The notes: generated by a model not told the origin, from the letters alone. A stretch of 64,000 bases of DNA from Rotaria sp. Silwood1 (GCA_905250075.1 CAJNOP010000341.1:1-64000); one strand, 5' to 3'. Shown: positions 26,401-36,930, counted from the stretch's first letter. Numbers and translations: made by a program.

Positions 26401-27999
26401 TGAACTTCAACTTTACTTAAACACTAGAGTGATACTGGAATTAAACATGTGTTTCTGTACTTGAGCATTATCTCTTGAGGATTGATTAACTATGATTATA
26501 TTTCAGCACATCAACGCCCACACTCATCAATACGATAAAATTTTCTTTATCTGAATCTCGCAACAATCATGCTTATGGATTCCCTGCTTCAGAGCATTCA
26601 TAGAGTTTTGCATAAAATGATCAACAGTAAAATCAGTTTTGAGCCTGGATACCTCTGTGAAATGCGATTGCTAATGAATGTTGAAGTGCATTACAAGAAA
26701 CTTGGACCTATTCCCTTTCCATGCAAATCATGACAGACATGTCGTAAAAATCCTAAGAGGTTTTATATCGTGAGGGATGTGTAGAAATATGTGTTGCTAA
26801 ACGGAACCAAAGATGTAGAATTATTGTATCTACAGAATAGTCCAAAAGTCTATCGATAAAGTATAGCGTTTGAACAGTTCAAGCGATTTGTGTTAGTTTT
26901 GTATGGTTTCAATTCATTACCTACGCCTTCATCCACCCTTCAAATGTTTGTCATGGTTGGTGATAGAGGCTAAAATGTCACATTACGTGAAAGAAAAACG
27001 GAATTTTTTGACTTCGAGAGATCCAACGGATTGAAAATCCAAAAACTTCTTGAAAATCTAAAGTCCGAGGTCTAAAATATCATATGAACATGTCCGTAGA
27101 GGATCTGTCGGGCAGGCCGAAGATGGTAGTGGCGATCGGCTGCACTTCCACTCTTCTTAACAATCATACTTTACAAAAGAAATTATTAGCAATTTGATTA
27201 CTATGTTTTTGTCTGACCTATAGTTTACATTGGTCATCCAGCATATAAGAGGATGGGTGCACGACAAGCATATTCATTGATCAATTGTTTGGCCTATGTA
27301 CCATTGTGCTTTTTTGGTATAATCGCCCTTTTTGTCAGGATGATCGCTGTTGTCGCTGTTAATCCGGTCATTGTAAGTGCTTTGTGTTTTTTTTTGGATC
27401 AATTACTTCTCCAATTATACAAGTAGATCTTCATTGGTCTTTATATGTGTGCTGAAACTCTTGCAATAACACCTTCACGTCATTATCCTGCCTTTCTTCT
27501 CGGTTTAACACCTGTAGTGGCTGACTGGGCACGAGGAACAATAATTAACGGTGTTGCAGTTGCCTACTTAAATCTGACCTTACCGAACGTAGACTTTACT
27601 CAAAATGTTACTTCTCGTATAACTGATTTCTCCTATCATGGACTTGCAAATTTAGCTGGCGGCAGTCTTCTTCAATGCATTCTGATTACAGCAATCATCA
27701 TGTATATGATCGACCGAAAGTTCATTCGCGGTGCCGTATGGTCGTTTTTAGCGGGTCTACTCTCTTTCTTCGGTTTAATTCATTCATCGAACTTGGGCAT
27801 CTTATATAGCAAAACAGATGATGGATGGCAATTCACTGTAGGCTATGCGACAATGATGCTACTCTTCATTCTGTGCGAAGTAGCACAACGATGGAAATGG
27901 ATAGAAGGACCCGAACGTGAACCTGATGATTTGTCATCTGAAGAATGGCATGAATGGAATCGAATGCAACAATTGAACAGAGAAAGCCAAATATCTTAG
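17500..27999 (+). CDS. NCS2/AzgA-like nucleobase permease, six exons
   Basis: Exons 17500-17831, 18252-18373, 18421-18738, 22353-22697, 27224-27372 and 27427-27999 join in phase to 612 codons plus stop, all with GT-AG introns. The protein is a polytopic membrane transporter. LFLPGDIDGLVALFIDNLAT and the MPYGINTPGAFAFIFGI segment match the AzgA-like branch of the NCS2 xanthine/uracil/adenine permease superfamily, which usually couples purine or pyrimidine uptake to protons or sodium. The substrate cannot be told from the sequence. The C-terminus is hydrophilic and ends RESQIS. Two introns are short (47 and 54 bp); the others are 420 bp, 3.6 kb and 4.5 kb and contain repeats. The ATG is 7 nt after a TTTCAG acceptor (17492-17493), suggesting spliced-leader addition. 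The family is common in bacteria and microbial eukaryotes and rare in animals, so horizontal origin is plausible but untested. Confidence 0.83.
17875..18240 (+). repeat. Dispersed repeat, copy A (in permease intron 1)
   Basis: From CGAAACACGATCTGG to GGGATTGCGCTAACAAC. About 270 bp of it is near-identical to the inverted copy at 28370-28631; copy A has an extra segment of about 100 bp (around 18005-18085). It makes up almost all of the 420-bp first intron of the permease. Confidence 0.75.
18922..19036. mobile_element. 115-bp MITE with 15-bp terminal inverted repeats
   Basis: CATGTCAGTCCATCACA at the left is matched by TGTGATGGACTGACATG at the right. It lies in intron 3 of the permease, about 180 bp after the exon 3 donor. 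No target duplication is evident. Confidence 0.65.
19405..19718. mobile_element. Foldback element, 314-bp palindrome
   Basis: Left arm beginning AATATCT, then CATTC(C/T)AATGAGTA, is mirrored by the right arm ending TTAGATATT. Nearly the whole element is two reverse-complement arms meeting near 19565. Inside permease intron 3. Confidence 0.75.
20461..20876. mobile_element. Foldback element, about 415-bp palindrome
   Basis: The arms (about 20461-20645 and 20690-20876) share long inverted matches such as ATATATAAGAGTAAAATAAT. The loop contains CCCCCCTCCCCCC. Inside permease intron 3. Confidence 0.75.
22698..27223 (+). other. Permease intron 4 (4.5 kb) with decayed coding-like DNA
   Basis: Donor GTGAGA, acceptor CCTATAG. 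It contains a CGGAT/CCGAC-rich repeat element (23462-23755). Between about 24450 and 26700 there are short coding-looking stretches in several frames, for example minus 24935-24663 (FSDPVYFVAISLYALLKF) and minus 26305-26084. All are broken by stops and none is recognisable. Probably the remains of a dead gene or transposon. Confidence 0.5.
23462..23755. mobile_element. Putative non-autonomous element with TCGGA arrays
   Basis: Imperfect terminal inverted repeats (TATCCCAGGTGATTCGATCC at left; an inverted CCCAGGTCGAATTC at right). Many copies of TGTCGGA/TCCGACA fill the interior. The architecture matches the hAT elements here, but a target duplication is not clear. Confidence 0.55.
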
Positions 28000-28240
28000 A
28001 CAAGACATTGAGTTGTTTATATGTATACCATATCACTTTTGCGTACCCGCATAGTACTTGTTCAGCGTTTTCAGTGTCCACGACATAATCGTCTCATCAT
28101 ATGATGTTTTTGCAAAGATTAGTATACTGATACTTGATGCATAATAAAATTACGAATTGACACATTTCTATGAAAAGACCTGATGATCAGAATTATATCT
28201 CTAGCCATTTTAAGGGTGCATACGGCTGATAGAAAGACTA

Positions 28241-28310
28241 GGGAGGGTGTAGGTGTATGCCACTTTCCTCTGTACCCACAATCACATCCACACCCCACAC
28301 TCACACCCTT
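28241..28310. repeat. Telomere-like GT-rich inverted tract 2
   Basis: GGGAGGGTGTAGGTGTATG on the left and CCACACCCCACACTCACACC on the right, forming an inverted pair of TGTGGG-like units. Confidence 0.65.
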
Positions 28311-28369
28311 TTCGAACCATGAACAGGTATAAGACACTACATATCGACTTTGCATACCACACATAAGAG

Positions 28370-28631
28370 CTGTTAGCGCAATCCCTTGCGGAATTAAAAA
28401 TGTGAAACACGATGGATCTATTGTTACTAATTAAATGGAAATCCTTTTGTTCCATTTCGTTGCGACACATTTGTAGCTAACCGTTTATCTGGTGCTTTAC
28501 AACTACAGTTTCTCTGTCATGGTCTGTGATGGGTACCAGGGTTCTCTGTCACGGTCTGTGTGGTCGGGGGGAGTGGGTGCAAATTTCTACCCCTAAACAC
28601 TTCAACACTCCTTTCAGATCGTGTTTCACAA
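28370..28631 (-). repeat. Dispersed repeat, copy B (downstream of permease)
   Basis: Reverse-complement copy of 17875-18240, with shared landmarks such as TTAGTAACAATAGATCCATC. With copy A it brackets about 10 kb containing nearly the whole permease gene in inverted orientation. Confidence 0.75.
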
Positions 28632-29484
28632 AATTTATCTTCAAATATAAATACATACGTGCTTCGTATAGACTCTTCAATACTAGGAGATGCTCTATTT
28701 ATCAACTTATTTTTGCTGGATTTTTTTGACAATAACTGAATTAGTGTTATTCTAGGTTACTATTGTGCTAGAAAAAAATACAAAAGATCTAGCCTTACAT
28801 AGAAAGAATCGATACAAATATGTTTTATACTATGCGATGGACATATATTTCACTTAATCATGTAGTTGAGATTAAAATTTCTTATACTTTAATCTTAATC
28901 ATAATATTTTTTGTCTTAAGTGAAGGATTTTCTTCTAGACGACAACCCGTTTCGTGTTCTATGTGGCCGGAAAAAAAAGTAAAAAAAGACTTCAATGCTC
29001 TTATTCCATTTTTCTAATTTAGTGTTCTCGAAAGTATTTCATATAGTCAACTTTCAACAAACTTTCATTATACATTTTTTATGAGATAACAAAAGCAATA
29101 GAATTAATAAGACACTTGTAACAATTGATCTACTAGCAGATCGACAGGTAACTTGTGTTGGTTCTATGTCTTCCATAAACAATATCAATTTGCATGGATC
29201 TGAGAAAAGATTTTGTCGAAAAGATTGTAATATTTGTAAATCTATATTTGATTCTAATACTAATTCAACGTGAGACCTTCGTTACACATCTTGACTAATT
29301 GCATTAGATCTTACAAGAGAAAGGCTTGAAAAAAATGAAAATCTATATTTATGATTATACAATGAATTCATCATACATAAAGAGTGAGGCAATAGTACTG
29401 ACTTGGTTTGTATAATAAATTTTTCTAAACTGAAATGTATCTTTGTGTCAAAAGAACTGTTTATATAATATCATCAGTAATGAC

Positions 29485-30591
29485 TAGACATGTGCGGGAC
29501 CAACTTTTTTTGGTCCCGGTCCCGGTCGCGGTCCCGGTGAAATTAAATTTTTGGTCCCGGTCCGGTCCCGGTCCCGGTAAATTTTTTTTGGTCCCGGTTT
29601 GGGTCCCGGTGGAAATTTTCCTTTTGCTGCTGATTCCGGTGAAATTCTGTTTTTTAGTCCTGGGCTCAGTTAACACATTCGCTACGATGTGGCCTAACAG
29701 TGAGCCACGCTACATTTTAACGAGAAACTGTATAGAAAAGTACTTTATTTTTCTTTGTTCTTAGACAGGAGGTTGAACATAAAGCTTTATCTGTTCTGCC
29801 TTCAGAACTCTTTTTGTGTCCGTTATTCCATAGCATGATGGGTCTTGTTAAAAAAATCAAGACAAAAAAAATTGTTACTCACAACAGAACGTTTTTACTT
29901 TCTTTGCTACCGCATAGCTCGCTTCTCTTGACTGTTGTGCCCTTCCTTTCGCAAAGCAGCCAGTACAGCGTCTGCGGACATTGCCCTTAAATCCTTCCTT
30001 TTCTTCGAGCTTGCGATTAGTGAATTCGCGCTTGAATTGGGTTGCTGATTCAACTTCTCGAATGGCATGTCATGCTGAAATGACCTCACAGGGGTTTCGC
30101 CAAACTACAGAATGGTTACTTCGCTACATGTGATATTACAAATGGAAAAGAGAAAACGACAGATCAGCATAGGATGAAAAGACCAAGCAGTGCATTTATC
30201 GCAAGATGAATGCAGACGAAAATGAATCTCTAGAGCTACTCTTTAATAAAACCGAATCGCGTCGAATGTGTTAAATTTGGTTTTTGTTCTACACCCAGTC
30301 TAAGTAACCTTACTTTTTCTGTTATTTGTCCATAGTCAGAGAAGTTGTTGCGGAATCTGCCGGTTTTAGATCTGGAGCAGTTCTCACTTGTATTTCCGCC
30401 GATGTTTCTTATCAACGGCAAACATGACCGGGACTAAATTGTTTTTCGATCCTGGTCCCGGTCCCAGTAAAATTCTATTTTTTGGTCCCGGTCCCGGTCC
30501 CGGTCCCGGTAAAATTCTATTTTTTGGTCCCGGTCCCGGTGGCCGGGACCGGGACCGGGACCGGGACCGGGACTGGTCCCGCACATGTCTA
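29485..30591. mobile_element. hAT element with GGTCCCGGT subterminal arrays
   Basis: Terminal inverted repeats TAGACATGTGCGGGACCA at both ends and a perfect 8-bp target duplication GTAATGAC (29477-29484 and 30592-30599). The left 150 bp and right 170 bp are dense arrays of GGTCCCGGT and its complement. The 800-bp interior includes a Cys-rich transposase-like reading frame on the minus strand. Confidence 0.9.
29761..30063 (-). pseudogene. Possible C-terminal piece of a DDE transposase (Cys-rich)
   Basis: The minus-strand frame reads EVESATQFKREFTN, then NVRRRCTGCFAKGR and VAKKVKTFC. A GT-AG interval of 39 bp (29882-29844) joins it to CYPSCYG and a stop. CxxC plus CxxxC pairs next to KKVKTFC recall the zinc-binding tail of piggyBac-like (DDE_Tnp_1_7) transposases. 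This is from memory and only suggestive. No catalytic core is present in the 1.1-kb element, so it cannot be autonomous. Whether it was captured from another transposon or is the tail of the element's own ancestor is unknown. Confidence 0.4.
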
Positions 30592-30599
30592 GTAATGAC

Positions 30600-32028
30600 C
30601 ATTTTACAAACAGATCGAACGTTTAGAGACAGCTCGCAGTTGATCAGCAGCATCTCTACGGATCGATATTCCCGACTGCTCAATTTCGTGTATCATCAAG
30701 GAAGTGATGCTTTATTTTCTTGTTCAGGACATTTTGTGTAGTATCCAAGAAACCGATAAACATTGCACTTCTTATAAGCATGTTGAACATGAACTGTTTG
30801 TAGTCAATGTAATAAGAAGATAAATAAATTTAAAGCGATGAGATTGACATTTTAGGTAATATAATAGGAATGGGAATTACAGGTATCCAAAACTAATTCT
30901 CAATGTCTCTCTTCTCTCTAATTCTTTTCTCATATTCGACTCTTGATCATTGAAAATTGTGGTATGACATCTTTTTTTTTTAAATAATTGAAACATCCGG
31001 AAATTCTCGTTCTTCATATTCTCGGAAACAATAAATGATACGTTCTTCTTTGACAGGCATAACTTGTGGGAATAAATATTCTCTTAGGCAGCAAAGACAT
31101 CGCTGTGCTTTTGATTCTACATCTTTCCGATTGCGATCCATGACATAGTTGATATGCAGTTAATACTCGTCCTATAGATTTGTTGATCCCTTTCTGCAAC
31201 ATGAAGATTTCATTGTACCTCAATAAAGAAATTTTGATCTAAATCTCATGATAATTTTTTGATTGAGAACGTTTGTACTTGTCGTTCACAGAAACCTATA
31301 TATTCTTCACCTTTTCATGTAAAGTCTTCTTCAGTTTGACGCGACAAATTCGCCTTCAAATCAGTCATACTAGTTATTCTTGATTCGTAATTATTTATTG
31401 CTGTGTGTTTGCTTCGCATAAAAACTCACATTATCATATATCGAAAGCTATCTCGGAAAGGTTTCAGGAATATATGGAGACACGTAGCTGTACACCTGAT
31501 TGCAAACAAACATGCTTAGATACATACACGCATACAGACATATGTGATCTTTTTTTCTAGTAATCCTTGTTCCAGTCGAGAAAGATCCATTATTTTTGCG
31601 AAAACGCTTTTCTTTGATAAACGAACGGAAACTTGAAATTTTTAGAAATCAATTACAGATTTGAATTCCTCGACTCCGATTACCTTTGATCAAACTTTAT
31701 CAGAAGTCACCACCTGCTTAATATATGCGCACGTCACATAGGACGTTCTTGCAAACATAAACGCAAATATAGGAACTCATTTTATTTCATATAATCCTCC
31801 GTTTGGTCTTCAATACATATTGAAGGTGTATATACCGATTTTCTTTCATATGATGATAAGCTCTTTTGTTCAAGAAGTTGGGATGCAATATTCAGAGGAA
31901 AATTTCATAGATAATAAATTAAATAGAAATTAATCCGCTTCGATTTGAGTCTGAAAGTTAATTTTTATGTGGAGTATCATTTATAGTTCTTTATAATGAA
32001 GTGAAATTTGGAGTCTGTTACAATCGCA
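30600..32028. other. Intergenic, one unplaced coding-like exon
   Basis: AT-rich. 31640-31830 carries a member of the dispersed family described at 50640-51030 (CATATAATCCTCC-type and CCGATTACCTTTGATC-type blocks). Apart from the minus-strand exon candidate at 30980-31141, I see nothing. Confidence 0.45.
30980..31141 (-). CDS. Unidentified short coding-like exon
   Basis: A 53-codon frame beginning MDRNRKDVESKAQRCLCC, then charged and aromatic residues (EERIIYCFREYEEREFPD) and a stop. Its composition looks like real protein rather than AT-rich noise. It lies about 0.9 kb downstream of the RdRP relic on the same strand, but I cannot show that it belongs to it. Upstream sequence in another frame (GINKSIGRVLTAYQ) may be the preceding part after a frameshift. 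Family unknown. Confidence 0.3.
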   Translation of the reverse strand: MDRNRKDVESKAQRCLCCLREYLFPQVMPVKEERIIYCFREYEEREFPDVSII

Positions 32029-33832
32029 TTATTTACGATTTTCTCCCCATGGCGTTTTGCCGATCGCTATTCGTTGGAGTATTAGAATAATTTTTTCGCT
32101 CATTCGTAAATACTCATCGTTATCATCAATCATGACCCGATCAAGATCAAAGCAAGTTTCAAGCAGTTCAACAAAATAAAAATGCATTAATTCATCATCA
32201 TTCTCAGTCCATTGCATTGATATGAGCGTGGCAGCATATAAATCATTCTGTTCTATGGTGCCAAAGACCAATGACCATTCATCCATTGGATTGGATTGTT
32301 GCATGGAAGATATTTTACACATGAATCGACGGAGTATCTTCGACCATGAAACAAAAGATTTTGATTTGATACAATAGTGTAGAATTTCAACAAAAACACA
32401 AACAGTCCAATGCACGTTTGCTTCGAGTCGACGACTGTTCGATGTGCGAAATGTCAGTGTGAGTTCTTCTAATTGTAATAAACGGTTATGAATCGGATCG
32501 TTTAGTGCAGTTGCCATTGCCATACTAAGTAAACCTTGCTTTGATGGTAATTCTCTTTGACGTGTCTTTATAAGTGCTGTAGTAAATAACCATGGCAAAC
32601 TGAGAATTGGTGCTCGTTCTAATCCATTTTGTCCACTGTAACATTCTTGATACAATGCAATAGCTACAGCATTTTGTATTTTCTTGCAATCTTCACATAA
32701 GTTTTCGAAAGCTGTATTTGCATTACAGTTATGTCGATCACTTTGACAGAAACATACTAAACGTAAGAAGAAAGCTTCACATGTACGTACAACAAGCTGT
32801 TCCAATTGTGTATAAGCTGTGTCTTCAAGTTCTCCATCAGTAGTATTCGTTGATTTTCGATACCATAAATCACTTTCATGTGAAAGTCCATATAAATTTA
32901 GAATTTCAAGCATTTCTTGCCGCTAGACATAGAATAATTGAGATGCAATTCCTAATATTTATTGATCTTGCCAGGATGGAGTTCTATTAAGAAGAGATGA
33001 GTCTAATGTAATTATGTCTTTTTGACTATCGTCAGCATTTGCTTCTTGTTCTTCTTCATCATTTATTTCATCATCTTCAGGAGTTCGAAGTTGTAAATGA
33101 CGATGTCATCGAAGAAGTCCATTCCATCCAGGCAACATTCGACGTGATGAACGATAGAGTTTTCCTATAAAAAGAAAAGAAATGTATAGAATATTCTTTT
33201 ATTGTAAAACAAGGTTTTGGTTCACGAAAAATCTTATACAAGAGAAATTTCAAGATTCTTGCAGTTTCCATTATATTTTAAATTTTCTTTTTTATTCCGT
33301 TCTAAAATACTCTTGAAATGTATGTTTATCAAGTATTTTTTCGATGGATACGATTTCATATTGGCATTTTCCATGAAATCTGGTCGTTCATCTCGTAATG
33401 CTTTTTTTTGTTTCCGTATCTGATTATTATCTAATGGATGTTGCCCAGTTTGTCCACTATCGACTCCGAAACTAATTGCTCCAGCTAGTACGAGTGTTGA
33501 TAAAACATCTTTGTTTGGTCGTTCGTTACTGCCGACTCCGTAACTATCGGTATATGCCAAATGTAAATTAGGCAATCGTCCTAAATAATCACTTTCAGCT
33601 ATTTGTAGTACAACATGATTTATATCGTCTTGATTTACAGGTCGGTCAAGTTCTGGCAATGCTTTCTGTGAATCATAGTCAAAAGGTACGGCATTCGGGA
33701 TTTGAAGTGGAACAAGATCTTCATACCATATTACTGCATATTCATCACCATTGAGATCAGATTCATTAATTTGATGAGATGCTGGGCAATCACCTGGTTG
33801 AGAAAAGACAATAACATCTTTGAGATGTTTTA
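32029..33832 (-). pseudogene. Eukaryotic RNA-dependent RNA polymerase (RdRP) relic, 5' side cut by assembly gap
   Basis: Reading on the minus strand from the gap: HLKDVIVFSQPGDCPASHQ, then the active-site region ESDLNGDEYAVIWYEDLVP, then a long domain with VGSNERPNKDVLSTLVLAGA and LRDERPDFMENANMKSYPSKK. This is the C-terminal catalytic half of cellular RdRPs, which make double-stranded RNA in RNA silencing. The canonical DxDGD motif reads D-L-N-G-D (AAT codon at 33752-33750). After SKK a six-A run gives the wrong phase and no GT donor follows. The next exon begins at 33164 after TTATAG (KLYRSSRRMLPGW). In-frame stops TGA (33108-33106), TAA (32961-32959) and TAG (32925-32923) precede an open stretch of 294 codons ending at 32029. 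The combined damage makes it a pseudogene. Confidence 0.85.
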
Positions 33833-33932
33833 NNNNNNNNNNNNNNNNNNNNNNNNNNNNNNNNNNNNNNNNNNNNNNNNNNNNNNNNNNNNNNNNNNNN
33901 NNNNNNNNNNNNNNNNNNNNNNNNNNNNNNNN
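33833..33932. other. Assembly gap of exactly 100 N
   Basis: One hundred unknown bases truncate the RdRP relic on its 5' side. No RdRP N-terminal sequence is recognisable beyond the gap, so sequence at 33933 and above may not be truly adjacent. Confidence 0.95.
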
Positions 33933-34410
33933 TCTAAATACAATCAATTAATTCACTGATTAAATTTGAAACACAATCGATAGATGGTATTATAATTAAA
34001 CAGACCGTTAAAAATTTATTTTAGAATTACTTAAACAAAGATGTGGACATCGTTGTGAATGCGAGAGAAGCAAAACCAGAATGCAGACATCAACATTCTT
34101 CTTTGATTTAAAACAAGTTGGAAACATCCATCCACATTTCTTCAACCAGATGTGAGTTTGGATGTTGTCTTCTCTTCACACCCACTCATTATGAGAGTAA
34201 ATGGACACAACTGAGTTCATCTCTAAGGTGGACATTTAAACAAGTAACGCGACGCAAGCGTCGCTAACTTTCTACTGAAAGAGTATGATCGCGTTAAGCA
34301 TGTGGTAAACGATCATACGATACGTGACGTGTAGAGCGAATGTACAGTGAAAACGGCTGGAATATACAAATCATTACAATGCTCACCAATAGGAACTGCC
34401 CTTTGAATTA

Positions 34411-34462
34411 TGGGTGTGGATGTGAATGCTCTCTTTATTAATACCCACGTCCACACCCACAC
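34411..34462. repeat. Telomere-like GT-rich inverted tract 3
   Basis: TGGGTGTGGATGTGAATG facing CCCACGTCCACACCCACAC; a short hairpin of TGTGGG-like units. Confidence 0.65.
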
Positions 34463-34656
34463 TGTATTTTGTCTGTTTTTTCTTTATCTTTCTCCTTCCA
34501 TTTTATGCAAGTATCCTCTATGGATGATCCTTAATCAATGGTTGTTGTATCCGAGCCATCAATTATCACACATCATTGTTTTACCTAATGGATGTTCGAT
34601 CTTAAATAACGGAATGGTTGACCAGATTGATCTACTGGAAATAAAATGTCGACACT

Positions 34657-34708
34657 AGGGTGTGGGGTGGGTTTTGTTTATGAATCAATCATATCCACAC
34701 CCACCCTT
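34657..34708. repeat. Telomere-like GT-rich inverted tract 4
   Basis: AGGGTGTGGGGTGGG facing CCACACCCACCCT, about 200 bp from tract 3. Confidence 0.65.
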
Positions 34709-34828
34709 CTAATTGTCTGCCTTTCTAGCCAATGAGAAGGTCGAATATAAAATCTGACTACAGATTTGGATTCGCCGACCTCAATTACTTTTTAGTCAAA
34801 CTTAAGAAGTTACGCTCAAATCAAGTTT

Positions 34829-36033
34829 CCCTAGTGAAAATACTCATCAAGAGAGTACGACTTGTCTGAATGAGTACTGAAGTTACTCATTTGAGTATTC
34901 ACGAAATTTTCAGAGGCGTAACTAGGAAGGGGTGAGTGGGGCGTTACGCCCCCCTGCTCTGGAGACCTAGGTACTTCCCTGGAATTTTTAGGTGTAGTTG
35001 TAATTTTCGTGACTCAAGCAAGTATTCATATGAGTTGTTTTTCTAAAATTTACTCGCAGATGACAGCATGAGTACTCAAAATAGTACTCATTCCTGTTTT
35101 TTGTCAGAACATGTATCAAAACACTAATGCACTAGCATGCACAAGAATAAAATAAAATTGTATAAAGAATGAAAATGATGAAATTATATGAAAATAGAAA
35201 GGAAATATTCAAAAGCCTTATTTATTTTATCCTATATTTTGAAACTGATGAGTCACTTCTATGGTGTGAATCAATGACTATATGTAACGAAAAGAAGAAT
35301 GACTTTTCATTTTCAACTGTTCATTTTTCGAGTAAGATTAAATGTGTCAAGATGTGCAAAGGATAGCTCGTTGAATTTCAATTTCTAAATTTTAGATGAA
35401 ATCTCCTTTCAGATTAATAAACAATATTTCTAATTGATAAATAAAATTATTGAAAGAAATGATAAATAATAATTTTCCATACAGATTACTCTGAATTCAA
35501 CATTCTTAAGGTATGCGCGTTATACATAGGATACTAAACTTATTTATTCATTATTCTATATATTTTTAAATTAAATCTAGTTATAATTTTAAAATGTTTG
35601 TTTTTGTGTTTTTTGTTTTTTTCGTACTGTATATTTGCATTTATTGTTATCGAATGTTTTAATTTAGAGAATAATTTAGTGCGCACTTGTCTTGAATATT
35701 TTTATACTGTCTTTAATAAGTGTTTTCATGCGCTGTTTTTTTTTCTAAAGATAAAACGTCTATCTCTATACTCTATATAAAAAAATAAAAACAATGTGGC
35801 ATCTTCCCTTCTCGCATTTTCATAATATACACTTTTGCTTCATTGCTAATTTTTTAATAAAATAAAACGAATATAGTATAACAATGCTGAACAAAAATAT
35901 GCGTATCAGTATTTTACAAAAAAAACCACTAGAGTACTTAGAAAATGTATAATGAATATTTGCGAATTACTCTATTTCACAAGACGAGTACTCAAACCTC
36001 ATGAGCACTACCGTATGAGCATCTTCACGAGGG
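34829..36033. mobile_element. hAT-like insertion with GAGTACTCAT motifs
   Basis: The ends CCCTAGTGAAAATACTCAT and (inverted) CCCTCGTGAAGATGCTCAT match at 16 of 19 positions. Subterminal copies of GAGTACT/ACTCAT occur on both sides. The flanks (34745-34828 and 36034-36125) match the left and right parts of the dispersed repeat that is contiguous at 50840-51020, so this is an insertion into a copy of it. The target duplication is degraded (TCAAGTTT against TCGTCTCT). Confidence 0.6.
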
Positions 36034-36144
36034 TCGTCTCTGATGTTTTTTTTTTATCTTGACGCATAGATACATACATACAAACGCATTTTATTTCATA
36101 TGACCCTCCCTACAATTGAAGGAATAATGTTCTATTAATACGAA

Positions 36145-36930
36145 GACAAAAAGTTTGTTAGTGCAGCTCCTTTGAGGTTGGAATGTAAAAGTCATATGTA
36201 TTCTCTAACCTCACTAAACTAATGCAAAATACATTAAGTGAAAAATCTCTTGTAGATCAGTCTTTTTGTAGGATAATCAAACATCATAGTGAGAGCCCTT
36301 CTAATTTCTGGATTTCAAACCGAAATTTTTTATTTTTTCTACGAGCACCGTATTTCTGTTTGTATTGTTACTATTTATTCATTATTTTTTATTTTTTTTT
36401 TAGTTCTTTTTTTCTTAATTAAACATTTTTATTATTATAATCATTGAATGAATTAGTAAATGAGCATGTTTTACACATTCATAATATATACAGATCTCAC
36501 ATACTATTCTGTATGTTCCTTAACTCACAAACAATCTTGTTAATTATCTTTCAAAATTATAACTTGATCAATTTTCATAAAAATTCTAGAAATTCTGACA
36601 CATGTTATGCGAGATTGATAAAGCCTGTAGTGAAGAATTATTTGTAATGGGAGGGGATGATAAAAAACGTCAACTTGAAATTTACGCGCACTATTTTCTT
36701 CGAAAACATATGTTGTTTCCACAAAACAGAAGTCTTCATATTGCATAATTATGCCATTTTTGTAAGATTTTTCTTTACACTTCTTCTTAGATACATGGGA
36801 ATATCACTTTTTATAATTATTCTATATTATAATAAACGTATGAGAAGTTTTCTTCTAAAAAAGATTCTGTTTAATAATGGCGTCCGTGGGTTTCATCTAA
36901 ACACAGTTTTCTAATGCACCATTAATGAAA
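36145..36930. repeat. Segment related to the interior of the 3370-5190 hAT
   Basis: GTTAGTGCAGCTCC near 36158 resembles GTTAGCGCAGCTCC near 3599. CACTATTTTCTTCGAAAA near 36688 repeats a block near 4853, followed in both by TTCCACAAAAC. It looks like a decayed relative of that element; its own termini were not found. Confidence 0.5.

Larger units (their letters stand above)
28000..29476. other. Intergenic after the permease
   Basis: Contains telomere-like tract 2 (28241-28310) and copy B of the dispersed repeat (28370-28631). From 28650 to 29476 I see only AT-rich DNA without supported genes. Confidence 0.5.

Noticed and set aside
29435..30741. Open frames with repeated Gly-Pro or Val-Pro on both strands
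   Set aside because: Translations of the GGTCCCGGT subterminal arrays of the hAT element.
30980..31141. Coding-like exon considered as the last exon of the RdRP
   Set aside because: No splice path or family resemblance links it to the relic, which already ends in its own stop; kept only as a weak separate feature.
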